The notes below the pieces were generated by a model. That model saw nothing but the letters and a program-made list of their open reading frames with translations. It was not told the origin of the DNA and made no database searches. Shown piece by piece: positions 12,276 to 25,100 of a stretch of DNA of 64,000 nt. Position numbers and translations under genes: made by a program. Each line of letters begins with the position of its first letter. Position 1 is the first letter of the stretch. The stretch is from Henckelia pumila (Eukaryota > Streptophyta > Magnoliopsida > Lamiales > Gesneriaceae), in NCBI RefSeq assembly GCF_033568475.1, contig NC_133123.1, positions 160,533,753 through 160,597,752 of the forward strand, given 5' to 3'.

Positions 12276-14174
12276 TGTTGGAACACGCGTTCTCTGATCA
12301 CACGGATGTGATACCCAGAGCAGCGGAAGTTTAAAAATTTTATTTTTTGATATGAAACGATTCCATATCGTGGGTATAAAATCCAAACGATTAAAATCTT
12401 GCAAGTAAAAATATAAATTCACAATTAAATATTTTTACCTCTTCAAGCTAAGGCTTGATTATGGACTCCAACAGAATTTAATCAGCTCTTCTTGTAAATC
12501 CCGGGAACCGATGACTTGCTCGATCAATCTCCGGAATTAGGTCCACGAATAGAAAACAGAAACCCTCTGATTGATTGCACTAGAAATCAATCAGATGTTT
12601 ATCGTAGAGAATAAACAGATTTGATCTATTAATTCAGAAAGTGACTTTTCAGAAAAATCACAGACCGAATTTTCTCAAAAAGGAGAATAGAGAATTCGAA
12701 ATTCCCTTAGAATATTATAAGTGTTTTTTCGAAAATTTCAAGGATGGAATGCATGCAATTTTCGAACACTACACCTATATTTATAGATAATTTTTAGACT
12801 AGATTAAGTTATAATTATATTAGGACTCTAACTCCTTAAGGCCCATAATCCATAACTTAAACCCAACAAGCCAAGCCTGTTATTATAGAAATTAATATAA
12901 AATTCATCATGACTCCGATTGATAAACTGATTTCACCAATATGCACAGAAACCATTTATGCATCTTTTAAAGTCAAGATAATTTTTCTGAATCCGAATTC
13001 AGTGATTTCCAAAAATGTCCATCCATATGTCATTTTAGGAAATTTCACTCCCTTTAGTTAAGAAGTCCAACTTCTCTTTCATTAAACTTAACTCTTTAAA
13101 TTTAACTATCTCAATGTGGTTTAGTAATCCATTACTTGTGTGACCCTCAATGGTTCAGGGATACAGCTAGTCGTGGGCTCACAACTCCTTGTGACTCGAA
13201 ACAACAATTTCCGACTTACCCATCGAATCATGGTAAGAGCGCCTAGCAACATCGCCCCATGATTCCCTAGGTACCACTGATAGTGCCTGCAAGAACCAAT
13301 AGATTTTGGTTAGCGTACAGTACGGTCCCTTCATCCATATATCCCGATCGAATCAACAACCATTGGTGCATCGAGAGTCGTTCGAGATTCGATAACTATG
13401 CAATGCATCTTGAAGATCAAATAGTGACATCGCATGTGCTACTAGGAAACCGAGTAACCTAAAACATATCATGTACTCTGGCCAAAGATTCGTCACACTA
13501 ATATCTCCTCAGATCACATAGGATATCCACACTCGCAAGTATGTGGTGAATCCTTGACAACAAAGCATCGGCTCCTATATGTGTCGTAACTGTACCCAAT
13601 CCCAACACCTGATGACCCCAATAGAGTCGGTAAACGAGTCAAAGTACATTACTAGCATATAGAGTCTCAATGATGTTTCAAGTAGTAAGGACTAATGGTG
13701 TACAACCAAAACCGCGAACTTATCCACTCAAATAATAATAACCACTTGGAAAATCCGAATAGGGTAGTTCGATCATTCATCATATGAATATCCATTTGCA
13801 TGCTTTGAACATCTCCATGTCCATTACCAATGAAACGTGGTACTTGGCATCACAAATGCTAGTCTCAATCTCGAGCGATCCTTATCCTTATTAGCGGACG
13901 GCTCAATTGACTAGGAACTGTTTAGAATATACAGTGACTATAAGATGTGTTTCATAATAGTGATCTCTCTTTATTCACTATCTCATCTTACTTACACTAT
14001 AGTATATTCAAGGTCTTTATCAAAACAACAATAGTATATCACAATATAACAATATGAAGAAAGACAAAGAAAATGTCATTAATGAATGTAAATTATATTA
14101 AACAAAGATTGTTTATACATAGAGTCATAAAAGCCCTTAGCCACAAGTTGGCTAACCGGACACCCACTCTTTCA
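12276..14174 (-). repeat. 5' LTR of the Angela-like element
   Basis: 1899 bases, nearly identical to 4795-6686 apart from scattered substitutions and a 6-base gap near 13345. It borders the primer-binding site, so it is the 5' copy and carries the element's promoter. It is followed by the target duplication ACCCT. Confidence 0.95.
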
Positions 14175-14693
14175 ACCCTTACATTTTATCAACATTTCAT
14201 CACACACCCCCAAAATATTCTTTTTTTGGAAGTAGTGATAGAAATTAATGACACTTATTTCACTATGAGAGAGTATATTTAATTTGACTGAAGAGAGGTA
14301 TATAATTTTTATATATACTAGTGTTCTTTGCACGCGATGCGTGCATATATATAAATTTTTTATGTTAATTGATTTTCATGTTATTTCTAGAAGTCACATG
14401 ATAAATTAAATATTCAAAATTTTAAAAGTGATAACAATCTAATTTAAAATTTTAAAAATACAAATAAAGATAGAGCATGTCATTTTGGTAAATAAGATAA
14501 AATCTAATGGCAAAAGAAATAGGAGATCATATAAAATGACTAATTTGTCTAATAATTTTGGTTTTTGTTTGGAATTAAATTAGGATATAATCGTAATTTA
14601 ATCTCAAGCTTCACCAATTAATTTAAAGTTAGTTAATTAAAGGCTCTCTACTATAATAAGATAGTAAGATATGGTATTTTTTTTTAGACAAAA

Positions 14694-15173
14694 ACTCTTA
14701 TGAGACGATCTCAAGGGTAATTTTTTTAGATAAATCTCTTATATGAGTTATTCATTAAAAAATATTATAATTTATGCCAAAAGTATTACTTATTATTATA
14801 AAGGGAAAATTGCTTTTTTGGTCCTGTATGTTTGTCACTTTGCGATTTTGGTCCTTTATATTTTCAGATTGCAGTTTTAGTCCGCTATCTTTATTTTTTT
14901 GGCAATTTTAGTCCTTTTTCCGATGTGGCGCTGACGTGGCACAAATTCAATGCTGATGTGGAGCTGACGTGTACAGTGCCACGTCAGCATTTTCGAAGAA
15001 AAAGGACCGAAATTGCCAAAAATCGAAACATACAGGACTAAAACTGAAATGTGAAAACATAAAGGACCAAAATCGCAAAGTGACAAACATACAGGACTAA
15101 ATTTGCAATTTTTCCTTATTATAAATATGGGTAGGGTTGACCCGTCTCACGAACGAGACCGTCTCGCAGGAGT
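14694..15173. repeat. GAGACGGTCTC-ended repeat, split by a younger MITE
   Basis: The ends read ACTCTTATGAGACGATCTC and, reversed, ACTCCTGCGAGACGGTCTC, so they form a terminal inverted repeat. The inner part (AAAAGTATTACTTATTATTATAAATATGGGTAGGG once the inserted MITE is ignored) matches the copy at 60239-60398 in order and orientation. Fragments of the same family lie near 15256-15330 and 51622-51725. It is a small non-autonomous foldback element; the superfamily cannot be assigned. Confidence 0.6.
14803..15115. mobile_element. Foldback MITE with 10-base target duplication
   Basis: A 313-base element whose two halves are inverted copies (TCCTGTATGTTTGTCACTTTG on the left, its reverse complement on the right), each with repeated GGTCC-type blocks. 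It is flanked by the direct repeat TTATTATAAA at 14793-14802 and 15116-15125. The 9 to 10 base duplication and long inverted arms suggest a Mutator-derived MITE (inferred). It carries no gene; matching open frames on both strands are a by-product of the symmetry. Confidence 0.8.
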
Positions 15174-15500
15174 GTTACTCTTTTTTTAAAACCAAATTAA
15201 CATATGGTATTAAATTAACCATTATGTAAACAACCATAAAAAACATTAAAAAAAAGGTCTCTTGTAAGACGGTTTCACAAATATTTATTTGTGAGATAAG
15301 TAAACCATGTTTATATTTATAATACAAAGAAACACTTTTTTATGGTAAAATCCAATAAAAGACAAATAATTGACTCGTATAACCCATTATAATCCTATTC
15401 AACCACGACTTCTGATCTAAAATTACTCTAGTTATGTTAGTAATTTTTTTATAAAATAAAGTTGTGCTCGAAATTTTAGAGACCCATTAACATCATAATT

Positions 15501-15503
<3 letters not shown>

Positions 15504-15551
<48 letters not shown>
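15504..15551. repeat. (TA)n microsatellite
   Basis: About 48 bases of uninterrupted TA dinucleotide, 65 bases before the broken cystatin-like gene copy. Confidence 0.95.
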
Positions 15552-15554
<3 letters not shown>

Positions 15555-15617
15555 CCGGTGCCGAAAAGGGTTCTGAAAACCGAAAGAGCGCGCTCTCCAC
15601 GATCTTTTTTTTTCCTG

Positions 15618-16396
15618 ATTAGCTATTCTTCCTTGAAACCAATGAGGTATTTAATCGGTACTGTATGTGTGTTTGTTTGGAAGATTGGTTGAGTTTGTAA
15701 ACTGATGAGGTTTTATGATATTTATCAGAAAAATCGTTTCTTTGTTGTGTTGTATTTAATTTCTTGTGATACTAACTCATGTGTTAATATGAAACTTGCA
15801 GCCGAATTAAAAGGGCCCGCCATCTTTTATCCCCTGCGATTTCAGAATATGCTGCAGACGGTGGGATTTCGTGGTCATCATCCCGAAGAGTATGAAACTT
15901 GTCCCTAGCTAATTTCTAATTAATCCATGTTATTTTATATCCATATAGGAGGAAAAGAATTAATCAATTACAAACTTTTTGCTTGATAGATATGTGATTT
16001 ATGTATGCAACCACGGGTTCCGGATCCGAGTGTGTTGGTGGAGCATCCACGTATCTGAACGCGGACAAGCACGCTTATGTGAGATATCTGGCGGAATTAG
16101 CTTTAAAATTGTACAACGAACAGAAGGTAATTAAAACAGATCGAGTTATTATTTCATGTATTTTCGGTTATTTTTAAAAAAGAAAAAGGAAAATAAAAAT
16201 TTATTATGTATGGTCTTGTTACAGTTGAAGAGTTTCAAGATCGTGAAGGTTTGCAAGGCCAACATGCAGGAGCGGGGCTGGATACTGCGGGTTGACTTTC
16301 AGGGCACATGAAGATGGAAGTGAAGAGTGCAGTACTCTTTTTCGAGGTCTTGTTCATTTGGTGGGTGGGAGAAAGGCATTGTATTGTGCGATCAAG
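15618..16396 (+). pseudogene. Broken cystatin-like gene copy (exons 1-4)
   Basis: This copy aligns exon by exon with the intact gene at 47142-48932. Exon 1 (15618-15646) is 29 bases, the same length, but its start codon is ATT instead of ATG. Exon 2 is 15802-15889, exon 3 is 15990-16126 (begins ICDLCMQP) and exon 4 is 16225-16396 (LKSFKIVKVCKAN). GT and AG splice ends are kept. Exon 3 is frameshifted between its start and the cystatin-like helix (NADKHAYVRYLAELALKLYN), and exon 4 has an extra base before AHEDGSEEC. No counterparts of exons 5 to 7 were found; a CACTA transposon begins 153 bases after exon 4. It lies on the strand opposite to its two relatives. It is a host pseudogene, judged inactive by the lost start and two frameshifts. 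Confidence 0.8.
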
Positions 16397-16549
16397 GTAC
16401 CGTATATATGTTTACCATGCACTGTACTTTTTTATGATTGTCTTATATCTCTTGGCTGAAGAAGTTTAGTAGTAATTGGTTTCTCTTGTTTGCTATTCCT
16501 TGCCCCAATAATGCGGGGTGTTAGATGTTTAATTCATGGACGTTTCTCA

Positions 16550-16800
16550 CACTAGTAGAAAATGGGTCTTTTACTTCGTCAGTTTTTACTTCGCCAATTA
16601 GGAAATACGAAGTAAAAGGTAACAATATACTTCGGTAATAACACGGATGAAGTAAAAACGCACCTTTTACTTCGGTACTTGAAAAACGCGGGCTTCACTA
16701 ATTATTTTGGACAGTATTTTACTTCGGCACACTATTATTGCTGAAGTAAAAAGTAAATAAATTAATATTTTTTATTATAATTGATGAAGTAAAAATTAAC
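16550..16800. repeat. Left terminal and subterminal repeats of the CACTA element
   Basis: Starts CACTAGTAGAAAATGGG and then carries about nine TACTTCG or CGAAGTA motifs in 250 bases, mostly as TTTTACTTCGG or its complement GAAGTAAAA. In En/Spm such arrays bind the element's own protein and set the ends for cutting. Confidence 0.88.
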
Positions 16801-16829
16801 TGGATATTTTGACCTCAACACTTGTGAAA

Positions 16830-18570
16830 AAAAGAAAACACGATCCGATCCCCTTTCTTCCTTGTCGTGGGGAAGAAAACCTAGCTGCTCAGCTCGATCC
16901 CTTTCTTCTTCAGCCGCCCACCATCAACCACCGCCGGGAACCAACGCCAACACCCTATTTCGAAAGCAAAACTTAGTGGCTCATGGGTCATTCAGTACAG
17001 TGATAAAGGGGGGATTCTCAGAGAACTCTCTCAGATTTCTCTGTTTCTTGGTGAGTTTTACTTTAGTTCTGGAGTTCGAAGAAATTTCTTGAAAATTGGT
17101 GTTTAAAGTTTCAATCTTTGCGCTTCTTTTGTGATCTCTTGGATTTTTTTTATTTACTGTGACGCCCTCGTTTTTAAGTTTGGTATTTCTAAAACTAGAA
17201 CTTGTAAATTGGTGTTTAAAGTTTAAGTTAGGTTCTGGTCATTAGTTTGCAGCTTCCCCCTTGTAGAAATTGTGTTTTAGCCCAAGTTGATGTGAAGATG
17301 CTGCATTCTCGAATTTTAGAGGTTGAATCTTTAGTGAAATTGTAGAGAGCAAATGCCTTTTAATTTTTTGAGCTCTTGCTTTTTGTGAAGAAGAAAAAAA
17401 TATCATGTTGTGGTTTAGATTTTCTTGATTGATCTTTCTTGCGAATGGAGAGTGAGACATTTCGATGTTCTGATTTGGACCCTCTTGTTCTTCTTCTTTA
17501 CTGATGCCAAATAAAAGAAGACAAAACTAGTTCGAGTTATTAGCAGATTTTTTGGGGGGTTTCATGTGTTGTTTCCCTCATAAAAGATCCGTTGACTTAA
17601 TTGGGGATTTGAAGTGTTCTTGAATATGTCTGAATATTGTGTTGGTTTATACTCTATACACCACTAGGGCAATGATACTGCATTTGGTAGCTTTCTTTCA
17701 CTCACAGTGAGCTAAAAACTATAGCATGTGTTACTGATTTTGCTGCAGCTACTTTTCAGACACAAGCTGAACTTGAAAGTAGCATCCTAGCTCTAGTCGC
17801 TCGCACCTCAATCTAACAAATCTAAACATGGATTCTTGCACTACACATTGGACAAGTTTTTTATGGAATCTGATTTTAACTTTCTGAATGTTTCTGTAGT
17901 GGAGCATTAAGTGCTCAAGAGAGAGGTTAAAAGACTACGAAACTTGTATAAGCAGCAAACTTCAGTGCCGCAACAAAAGCAGGTATTTTTAGAACTTGTT
18001 CTGCTTCGGTGGACTTTTAATGTGCTTTGAAATTAAACCTGGTCGCATATTTTCTCCCTATGCTTACAATATTTGTCATAATGGTTATAAATTTCGTTGT
18101 GGTGAATATCTTCTTGTAGCAATCATGTTTTAGTGGTCCTTCCCTGTTAATCTTAGTGGCAGTGCATTTTCTGAATATTTTCTCCCTGTGCTTAAAATAT
18201 TTGTCATAGTGCATTTTTTATTTATGTTAACTAGTAAAATTAATTTCCAGTTTTTTCTTTGAAATCAAAAGTATTCATTCTTGATTTTGAAAACAGTTTC
18301 CTGTATTTGAGCTTGGCTCGGTCATATTTGAATTTAAAATTGTTTTCTGGAACTATTCCTAAAATTAGCATTGATTTTTGGAGTCACATTGATGTTTTGC
18401 ATTATAGAGGTGGTTGTAAGCCATCCATTTTTTAAAAAATCCCTTTGGTTTTCAAAAACCAAGTAACTAGTGCTTGAAGTGGAAATCATTCATGATTCTT
18501 GTATATTAATATTTTAGTATTTGTTATTATATATAAATTTCATACATTTAATTGTTTGTTGAAGATAAGT
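16830..18570 (+). other. Leader region of the CACTA transposase, possibly with captured exons
   Basis: About 1.7 kb without a long reading frame. It opens with a CT-rich stretch (16845-16960) that looks like a plant 5' untranslated region, and has intron-like splice signals. Between about 17750 and 17985 lie short exon-like pieces, one encoding LKREVKRLRNLYKQQ, which looks like a short coiled coil and ends at a GTATTT donor. These could be untranslated exons of the transposase gene or fragments of a captured host gene. I do not recognise the source. Confidence 0.35.
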
Positions 18571-18578
18571 TGTGAATT

Positions 18579-21500
18579 ATGGATAAATCTTGGATTTGCT
18601 CGGATAGAAGATCTAAACAGTATGAGGAGGGTGTTGAACAGTTCATCAGCAGTTGTTTGCAAAATCTCCACGTTGATCCCAATTTAATTCATTGTCCTTG
18701 TTGCAAATGTATAAATCTAAAAAAAGGACCGGTTACGTCGATTCGAGAGCATCTTTTTTTTCATGGTTTTAGTCAAAATTATGTCAATTGGATTTGGCAT
18801 GGCGAGTCTGCCGAAAATGATAGAGTAAATTGGAGTACCAACCAGGATCCAACTGATGATTATCACAAAGACTTTGAAACAACTAATATGTGTGAGGCAG
18901 CATACGAGAACTACACAGAAAATCCAGAAGAATTTGTGAAGTTTTTGGAGGACGCAGATAAACCATTGTACAATGGATGTAAGCGTTACACAAAGTTGAG
19001 TGCACTAGTGAAACTGTACAATACCAAAGCAAGGCATGAGATGAGTGATGCTCTATTTTCAGATCTATTAACAGATTTTGGGGATATGCTACCAGATAAT
19101 CACAATCTGTCATCCTCAACGTATGATGCAAAAAAGATATTGAGTTGTTTGTCTTTGAGTCATGAAAAGATCTATGCTTGTTCCAATGATTGCATCCTTT
19201 ATAGAAAACAATATAAAGACTGTGTAAGCTGCCCTAAATGTGGCTTGTCGGGTTGGAAGCTAACCAAGAAGAACATTGAGAAGAAAGGTGTTCCTGCCAA
19301 GGTGATGTGGTATTTTCCCCCCATACCAAGATTCAAACGTATGTATAAATCTTTAGAGACCTCAAAAAATTTAACTTGGCATAAAGAAACCACAAGAGTT
19401 GCTGGTCAGTTACGTCATCCATCTGATTCACCATCTTGGAGGTTGGTTGATCATATGTGGCCCGACTTTGAAAGTGAGCCAAGAAATCTTCGCTTAGCAC
19501 TTGAAACTGATGGCATTAATCCTCATAGAAACCTTAGTAGTCGGTACAGCTGCTGGCCAGTCATGTTGGCCACATATAATCTGCCTCCAAACATGTGCAT
19601 GAAGAGGAAATTCATCATGTTAACTATGCTCATTTCTGGACCTAAACAGCCAGGTAACGATATAGATGTCTACCTTGATGTGCTAGTTGAAGATTTTCAA
19701 CGATTGTGGGAAGGAGTTGATGGTGTCTATGATGCTTATCGAAAACAGTTTTTCACTCTTAAAGCAGTTTTATTATGGACCATCAATGACTTTCCTGCCT
19801 ATGGTAACCTTAGTGGATGTACTAAACATGGTTATTTTGCATGTCCAGTATGCGGAGAAAATACTTATGCAAAGCATTTGGAAAATGGGAGGAAAATGTC
19901 ATTTTTTTGTCATAGACGATTCTTACCACGGTTTCATCCCTATCGGAGGCAAACTAAGGAGTTCAATGGATTTAGGAGCAACAGATTTCAGAAAATGTTG
20001 GAAGAAGAAGTCAATTTTTTTCAATCTTCCTTATTGGAAACACCTGCATGTTAGACATTGTCTCGATGTGATGCACATCGAGAAGAATGTTTTTGAATCC
20101 CTCATTAATACTTTGATGAATGTTAAAGGAAAAACTAAGGACAATGTGGCAACTAGGTTGGACATGCTTCAAATGGGAGTTAGGCCTGAATTGAGACCTA
20201 AATGTGGTGAGAAAAAAACATATCTTCCTCCTAGTGCATGCTCATTCACAAAAAAAAGAGAAGTTACAAGTGTGCCAGTCGTTAATGGATATAAAAGTTC
20301 CAGAAGGTTACTCATCGAACATGAAGAATCTTGTGTTCATGTCTGAGCTGAAGTTGTTTGGCTTGAAATCTCATGATTGTCATGTTCTAATGCAGCATTT
20401 CCTGCCAATACTCATACGTGATGCGCTGCCAAAACATGTTAGATACGCCATCATAAGATTATGCTTCTTCTTCAAATATATTTGTAGTAAGGTTATAGAT
20501 GTAGCCAAGTTAGATAAGCTGCAATCTAACTTGGTTGTTACGCTCTGCTTATTGGAGCAGTATTTTCCCCCTTATTTCTTTGATGTTATGGTGCACTTAA
20601 CAGTCCATATTGTTCAAGAAGTCCGATTATGTGGACCTTTTTGCTTCCGGTGGATGTATCCATTCGAAAGATGCATGAAAGTGTTTAAGAGTTATGTAGA
20701 CAGTCGAAAACATCCTGAAGGTTGCATTGTTCAGAGATATTCAGTAGAAGAAGCAATTGAGTTTTGTTCTGAATACCTCAATGGAGTTGATCCTGTTGGG
20801 ATCCCTCAATCAATCCGAGACCCCAATTCAAACGTTCCTGGCTTCTTAGCATGTAACACACCAAAGACAGTGCGATAAAGTGATATGCTACAAGCACATT
20901 TTACTGTGCTGGAAAATACTGGAGAAGTATTTCCCTACATAATGTAAGTTATGGCATTAATACTTAGTTCTGCCCTTCTTTTATCTGTCAATATCTGCTG
21001 TCTTTTAAAAATTAATGGAAAAATATTTCCACAGTGAACACAAGACCTTTCTAAAATCGATATTTCCGAAAAAAGAGAAAGATGAAAGATGGATACAAGA
21101 TGCCCACAATAAGAGGTTCATTGACTGGTTTCGTGCAAAGGTTGGGTGGATGAATAAATATTTTTTGAAGCATTTTGCGGTAAGTTGCATCTACTATTTT
21201 AATCACTCTTTCAAATTAAATAAATTTCAGGTGGCTGCTGAAATAGACAGCCGCAATGGTGGAACGACGTCGACATTGACTTGGTTGGCTCATGGACCAC
21301 GCTCCCAATGCATCAAGTATAGTAGTTATGTGGTAAATAGCTATTTATATCAGACAAAGGCGCGAGATGATGAGAGAGTTTGCCAAAACAGTGGGGTTTC
21401 TCTAGTTGCAAACACCATGCTTGTTAGTAGTGCCAAAGATAAAAATCCTTTGATGGTTGATGTGTCTTTCTATGGAGTGATTGAAGAAATATGGGAGTTG

Positions 21501-21863
21501 GACTATCATCAATTTCAAGTTCTACTTTTCAAGTGCGCTTGGGTTACGAATGACAAAGGAGTAATAAACAACGACGAATGTGGCTTCACCTTGGTCAATT
21601 TGAACAAAAGAGGGCACAGGAATGATGAATTTGTTCTTGCAAGTCAAGTCAATCAAGTCTTTTATATTGATAACCCAGCAAGAAAAGGATGGTCTATTGT
21701 GCTCCCAGTGCCAAATAGGTGTCATGAGGGGGAGGATGATTGTTCGACTAATAGTCCCGAGAGTCGACCAATTGACAATGTTGTTACTCATGAGATTCCC
21801 GTACATGGAACATACTTTAGAACAGAACATGAGGGTGTCTGGGAATCGAACAGAAAAAAATGA
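18579..21863 (+). pseudogene. TNPD-type CACTA transposase (broken)
   Basis: From the ATG at 18579 (MDKSWICSDRRSKQYEEGV) the protein shows a Transpos_assoc domain with a CPCCKC zinc motif (residues about 1-75), then Transposase_21 (residues about 200-480, then in another frame through YWKHLHVRHCLDVMHIEKNV at 20030-20090), DUF4218 (about 20270-20870) and DUF4216 (21015-21863). This is the standard order for plant En/Spm TNPD, which acts in the nucleus on the element's ends. Breaks seen: a frameshift near 20000, another near 20270 and a stop at 20875 after DUF4218. Splice-like signals occur at 20944 (GTAAGT) and 21180-21230; the latter would be a very short intron and reads through in frame. It starts immediately inside the leader and is followed by the second element gene. 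Confidence 0.88.
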
Positions 21864-22165
21864 TGTTTTGCACTTTTATATCATTTTTTGTTATGTATGA
21901 GTGAAGACACTCCTTGTACTTCAAAATTTATGTTATGAACTTTTATTAGTTTTATTATTGTTATTATTAATGTTTATGTTATGAACTCTCCTGTTCCTTC
22001 CTTATGTTTATGTATATGTTATTATGTCTTTTGTTATTATTTATCATGTTTATATTTATATTTATGTTATCATTATATGTTAATAGTGGTTTGAATATTC
22101 TTATGCAGTGGACAGCACATATAATGAGTAAGAGAAGGCAGAAAAATAAAGCTGCAGTTGAGTAG

Positions 22166-25100
22166 ATGCATGGATTAAGTGTTGGTAAGACTCATGGAGA
22201 TGCAGAGCCACATGAACTTACTAATGGAGAAGAACATGTAGATGTGCAAAAGAACAAGCGAGGTCGTACAATGATGGCTAAGCAAACTGCAGCTGCAAGA
22301 TGGGGAAAAAAAGCAAAGATTGACTATGCTGACTTGGGGCGGCCAACATACAACACAAATGAGAGGGCACTTCAATCATACATTGGCTCCATTGCTAGAT
22401 CCATGGTGCCAATCAATATAAAGTCGTGGCCTGATGTTCCAGAAAACATAAAACAGAAGGTTTTGGAAGAGATATCGGTAAGTTTATCTTCCAAACATAA
22501 TAAATATGAACATTAATTGGTTCATTGTTGTATTACTCTTTAGATTGACTGTTTTCTTGTCTATACACATAAATTTTCTTTATGGGATTGAATCCATTCG
22601 ATTCAATCATTCAACTAATATATTTTGTTTCAGAATGTCTTTGAAGTAGCGCCACAAAGCCAGTCAGCTGTGATGAGTTTAGCAGCTCAAAAATGGAGAG
22701 ATTTCAAAAATAAATTGACTAGTAGATATGTCTGGCCCAACAGCGATAATCCTGAAACGTTGATTTCTCCACCAAGTCAATATCAGCTACCAGTAGCTGA
22801 ATGGAAGGCATTTGTGGATGCAAGACTAGATCCATCATGGGAGGTACTTTAAGAATTTCCATGTTTATTTTAAGAATTACTAATTTCCGTACTTAACGAA
22901 AGTAAATTATGATATAGATTACTCATGAAAAGCAAAAGGACAGGACCAAGCATTGTAAATATCACCATAGACTGTCTCGAAAAGGTTACAATGGCTTGGA
23001 GGCTGAGCTGGTAAGCTTTTGATCATTCGTTTGTCATTTTTTTCGTGTATAATACACTGTCTTATTTTTTTGAATTTACGTACTTGTATATATTTATCTG
23101 TTAATCACATTTTGTGTCTATATTTCTCCTCTATGTTGTTTTTGAAAATATTTTGATAGCCCTTCAGTTAAGATTTTGAATTTTTGAATTGCAGAAGGAG
23201 AAAAATATAATTGCCAAAGATGAAGAAGTTGACAGATCAATTCTTTGGTGCAAAGCTCGGGAAGACAAAGCTGGAAAAATTACAAATACAGAGACATCAA
23301 AAATCGCTACAAAAATTGTAAATTTTTAACTTTATCGATTTACATAATGCCTTCATATATATATTTCTTGGATTGATTTGTTATGTTTAAAAATGTAGGA
23401 TGACTTGTTGGAAAAGAAGGAGAGTGGAGAGTTCAAAGTTTCTGGAATGAATGATGTCCTAACCATTGCATTAGGCAGCCAGGAACATTATGGGAGGGTT
23501 CGAGGTGTCGGCGGATTTGTAACACCTCAAGTTTTCTTTAAAACTCCTAGAAAGAGAAGGGAATCAGTCCCTACAACTACGATGGAATCTCCCAAAAACA
23601 GGTGGAAGAGACTAAACTTTTGAAGGAGGAGTTGTAGAAATTGAAGGCGCAACTTGCTGCTGTTATGCCAATCATCACCGATCGAGCTTCTGAGATGGTA
23701 GCATCAAACAAGTCATCCGAAATTCAGGGCCCAAATGCATCCAATAATCTGAACCTAAAGCTGTCTGATGATTTTGAAGGTTTTTATGAATGCGGCCCTC
23801 CAGACATGAAGGTTATTTATTACTCGATTTCACGTGAATTTAAATTTGGTATATATTATTTGAGGACCAATTCATAGATCATTGATAATGACTTTAAGCC
23901 AAGGGACTGATAAAATAATGCATATATATATAACAGTGCGTGTGTGGGAAAGGTTACATAGCCCGCCTGTTTTATTTCCCCAAGCGCTGGCTGAAATTCA
24001 AATTTGGATGTTTAGTTGACTGGAAGGTTACATAGCCAGCCTGTTTTATTTCCCTTAGCTTAAATAATTGAAGTTAGTTTCAATAATAAGTGCATGCCAT
24101 ATATATCACTATATAAGGCCTGCATCATCCCTAACTCCCTCAACCATAATCTGCATGTTGGCCATGGCTTACTTGGTAGTTGTTAGTGCAGTACCAGATG
24201 AATCAGTCGACCACTTTGGTTGGCCAAAACCGTGGGTGTACCAAGTTGCACGGTTCTTGAATTATATATGTATATATGATAATTTATTGTTCTTGAAGGG
24301 GAAAAAATGTCATCTTGTCGTGAAAACACGTGGAGATGTGGTGGCATATGGCACAATAGTATCAAGTGGAGGTCCAAATGTTACGATTCAAGATCTTCCA
24401 CTTGGGGAAGAGAACTTCAAGGTGTTGATTGACGTTGTCCTAGATGAAGCAGCAGAGCTTCCAATCTCAATGAATTGTAGACCAATAGTCATGAAGGATT
24501 CACTTGGAGCCATCGTTAGTTGGCCAAAAGTGTTGGTAATTTTTCCAAGGACAAAGGTATTTTAAAATCTTTGTTGTATTATATGTTTGCAATTGTCATA
24601 TATGTTTCTTGGGTAATTTTTTACTTTATTCTAAATTGTACGAATATTCTAAATTGTAGAAAGAGAAACCTCAACCATTTGCAATTATGGATGTTGCTGG
24701 ACAGCGTGAAAAGTTCAGGGAAATTGAAAAAAAGTTACCCATGGCTTGCAAATATATCTACTCATATGTTGTTAGATTGATGGGCGAAGATGACAGCATT
24801 CTCATGGAGTTTGAGGAATCTATGTTTGGACGTTCTCAAAGCCTACGGTTGATTAGAGAAGATATCGTTCCACTTATGGAGATGAGGGAGATAGGTGCGA
24901 GACAGATTTTGGTTTACATGGGGTATGTTATGTTGCACTTAATTTTTTTGTTTGCATATTTAATATTTTGTTTGGTTTGTGTCCACTCTATGATAAATTT
25001 TTCACTCATGTATGTAATATTGAGTGCAATCACCTCTAAAAATATTTGAAGAAAGAAGACCGAACAGATTGCATTTCATTTGTGGATCCTGGCCACTTAC

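Larger units (their letters stand above)
4795..14174 (-). mobile_element. Ty1/copia retrotransposon, Angela/Tork-like, nearly whole
   Basis: A 9380-base minus-strand copia element with both LTRs (4795-6686 and 12276-14174), flanked by the 5-base target duplication ACCCT at 4790-4794 and 14175-14179. The inner parts in transcription order are the tRNA-Met primer site, a long leader of about 1.7 kb, gag, protease, integrase, reverse transcriptase, RNase H and a purine-rich tract beside the left LTR. The long LTRs and long leader suit the Angela group of the Tork lineage (inferred). Counting by eye, the LTRs differ at about 47 sites in 1890 plus a 6-base gap, near 2.5%, suggesting an insertion one to two million years old. 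The coding region is a fossil with about one break. Confidence 0.95.

Noticed and set aside
14073-14282. Frame spanning the right end of the Angela-like element
   Set aside because: It crosses the LTR boundary and target duplication at 14174, so it is accidental.
14832-15086. Two overlapping opposite-strand frames with nearly the same start (MSLCDFGPL)
   Set aside because: They are a mirror image produced by the inverted arms of the MITE at 14803-15115 and have no domain.
16862-17092. Frame of 76 codons in the CACTA leader
   Set aside because: It opens at TTG, not ATG, runs across a probable splice donor and matches nothing I recognise; kept only as part of the leader.
24183-24377. Minus-strand frame inside the second CACTA gene
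   Set aside because: Shadow of the DUF8039-like coding stretch on the plus strand.
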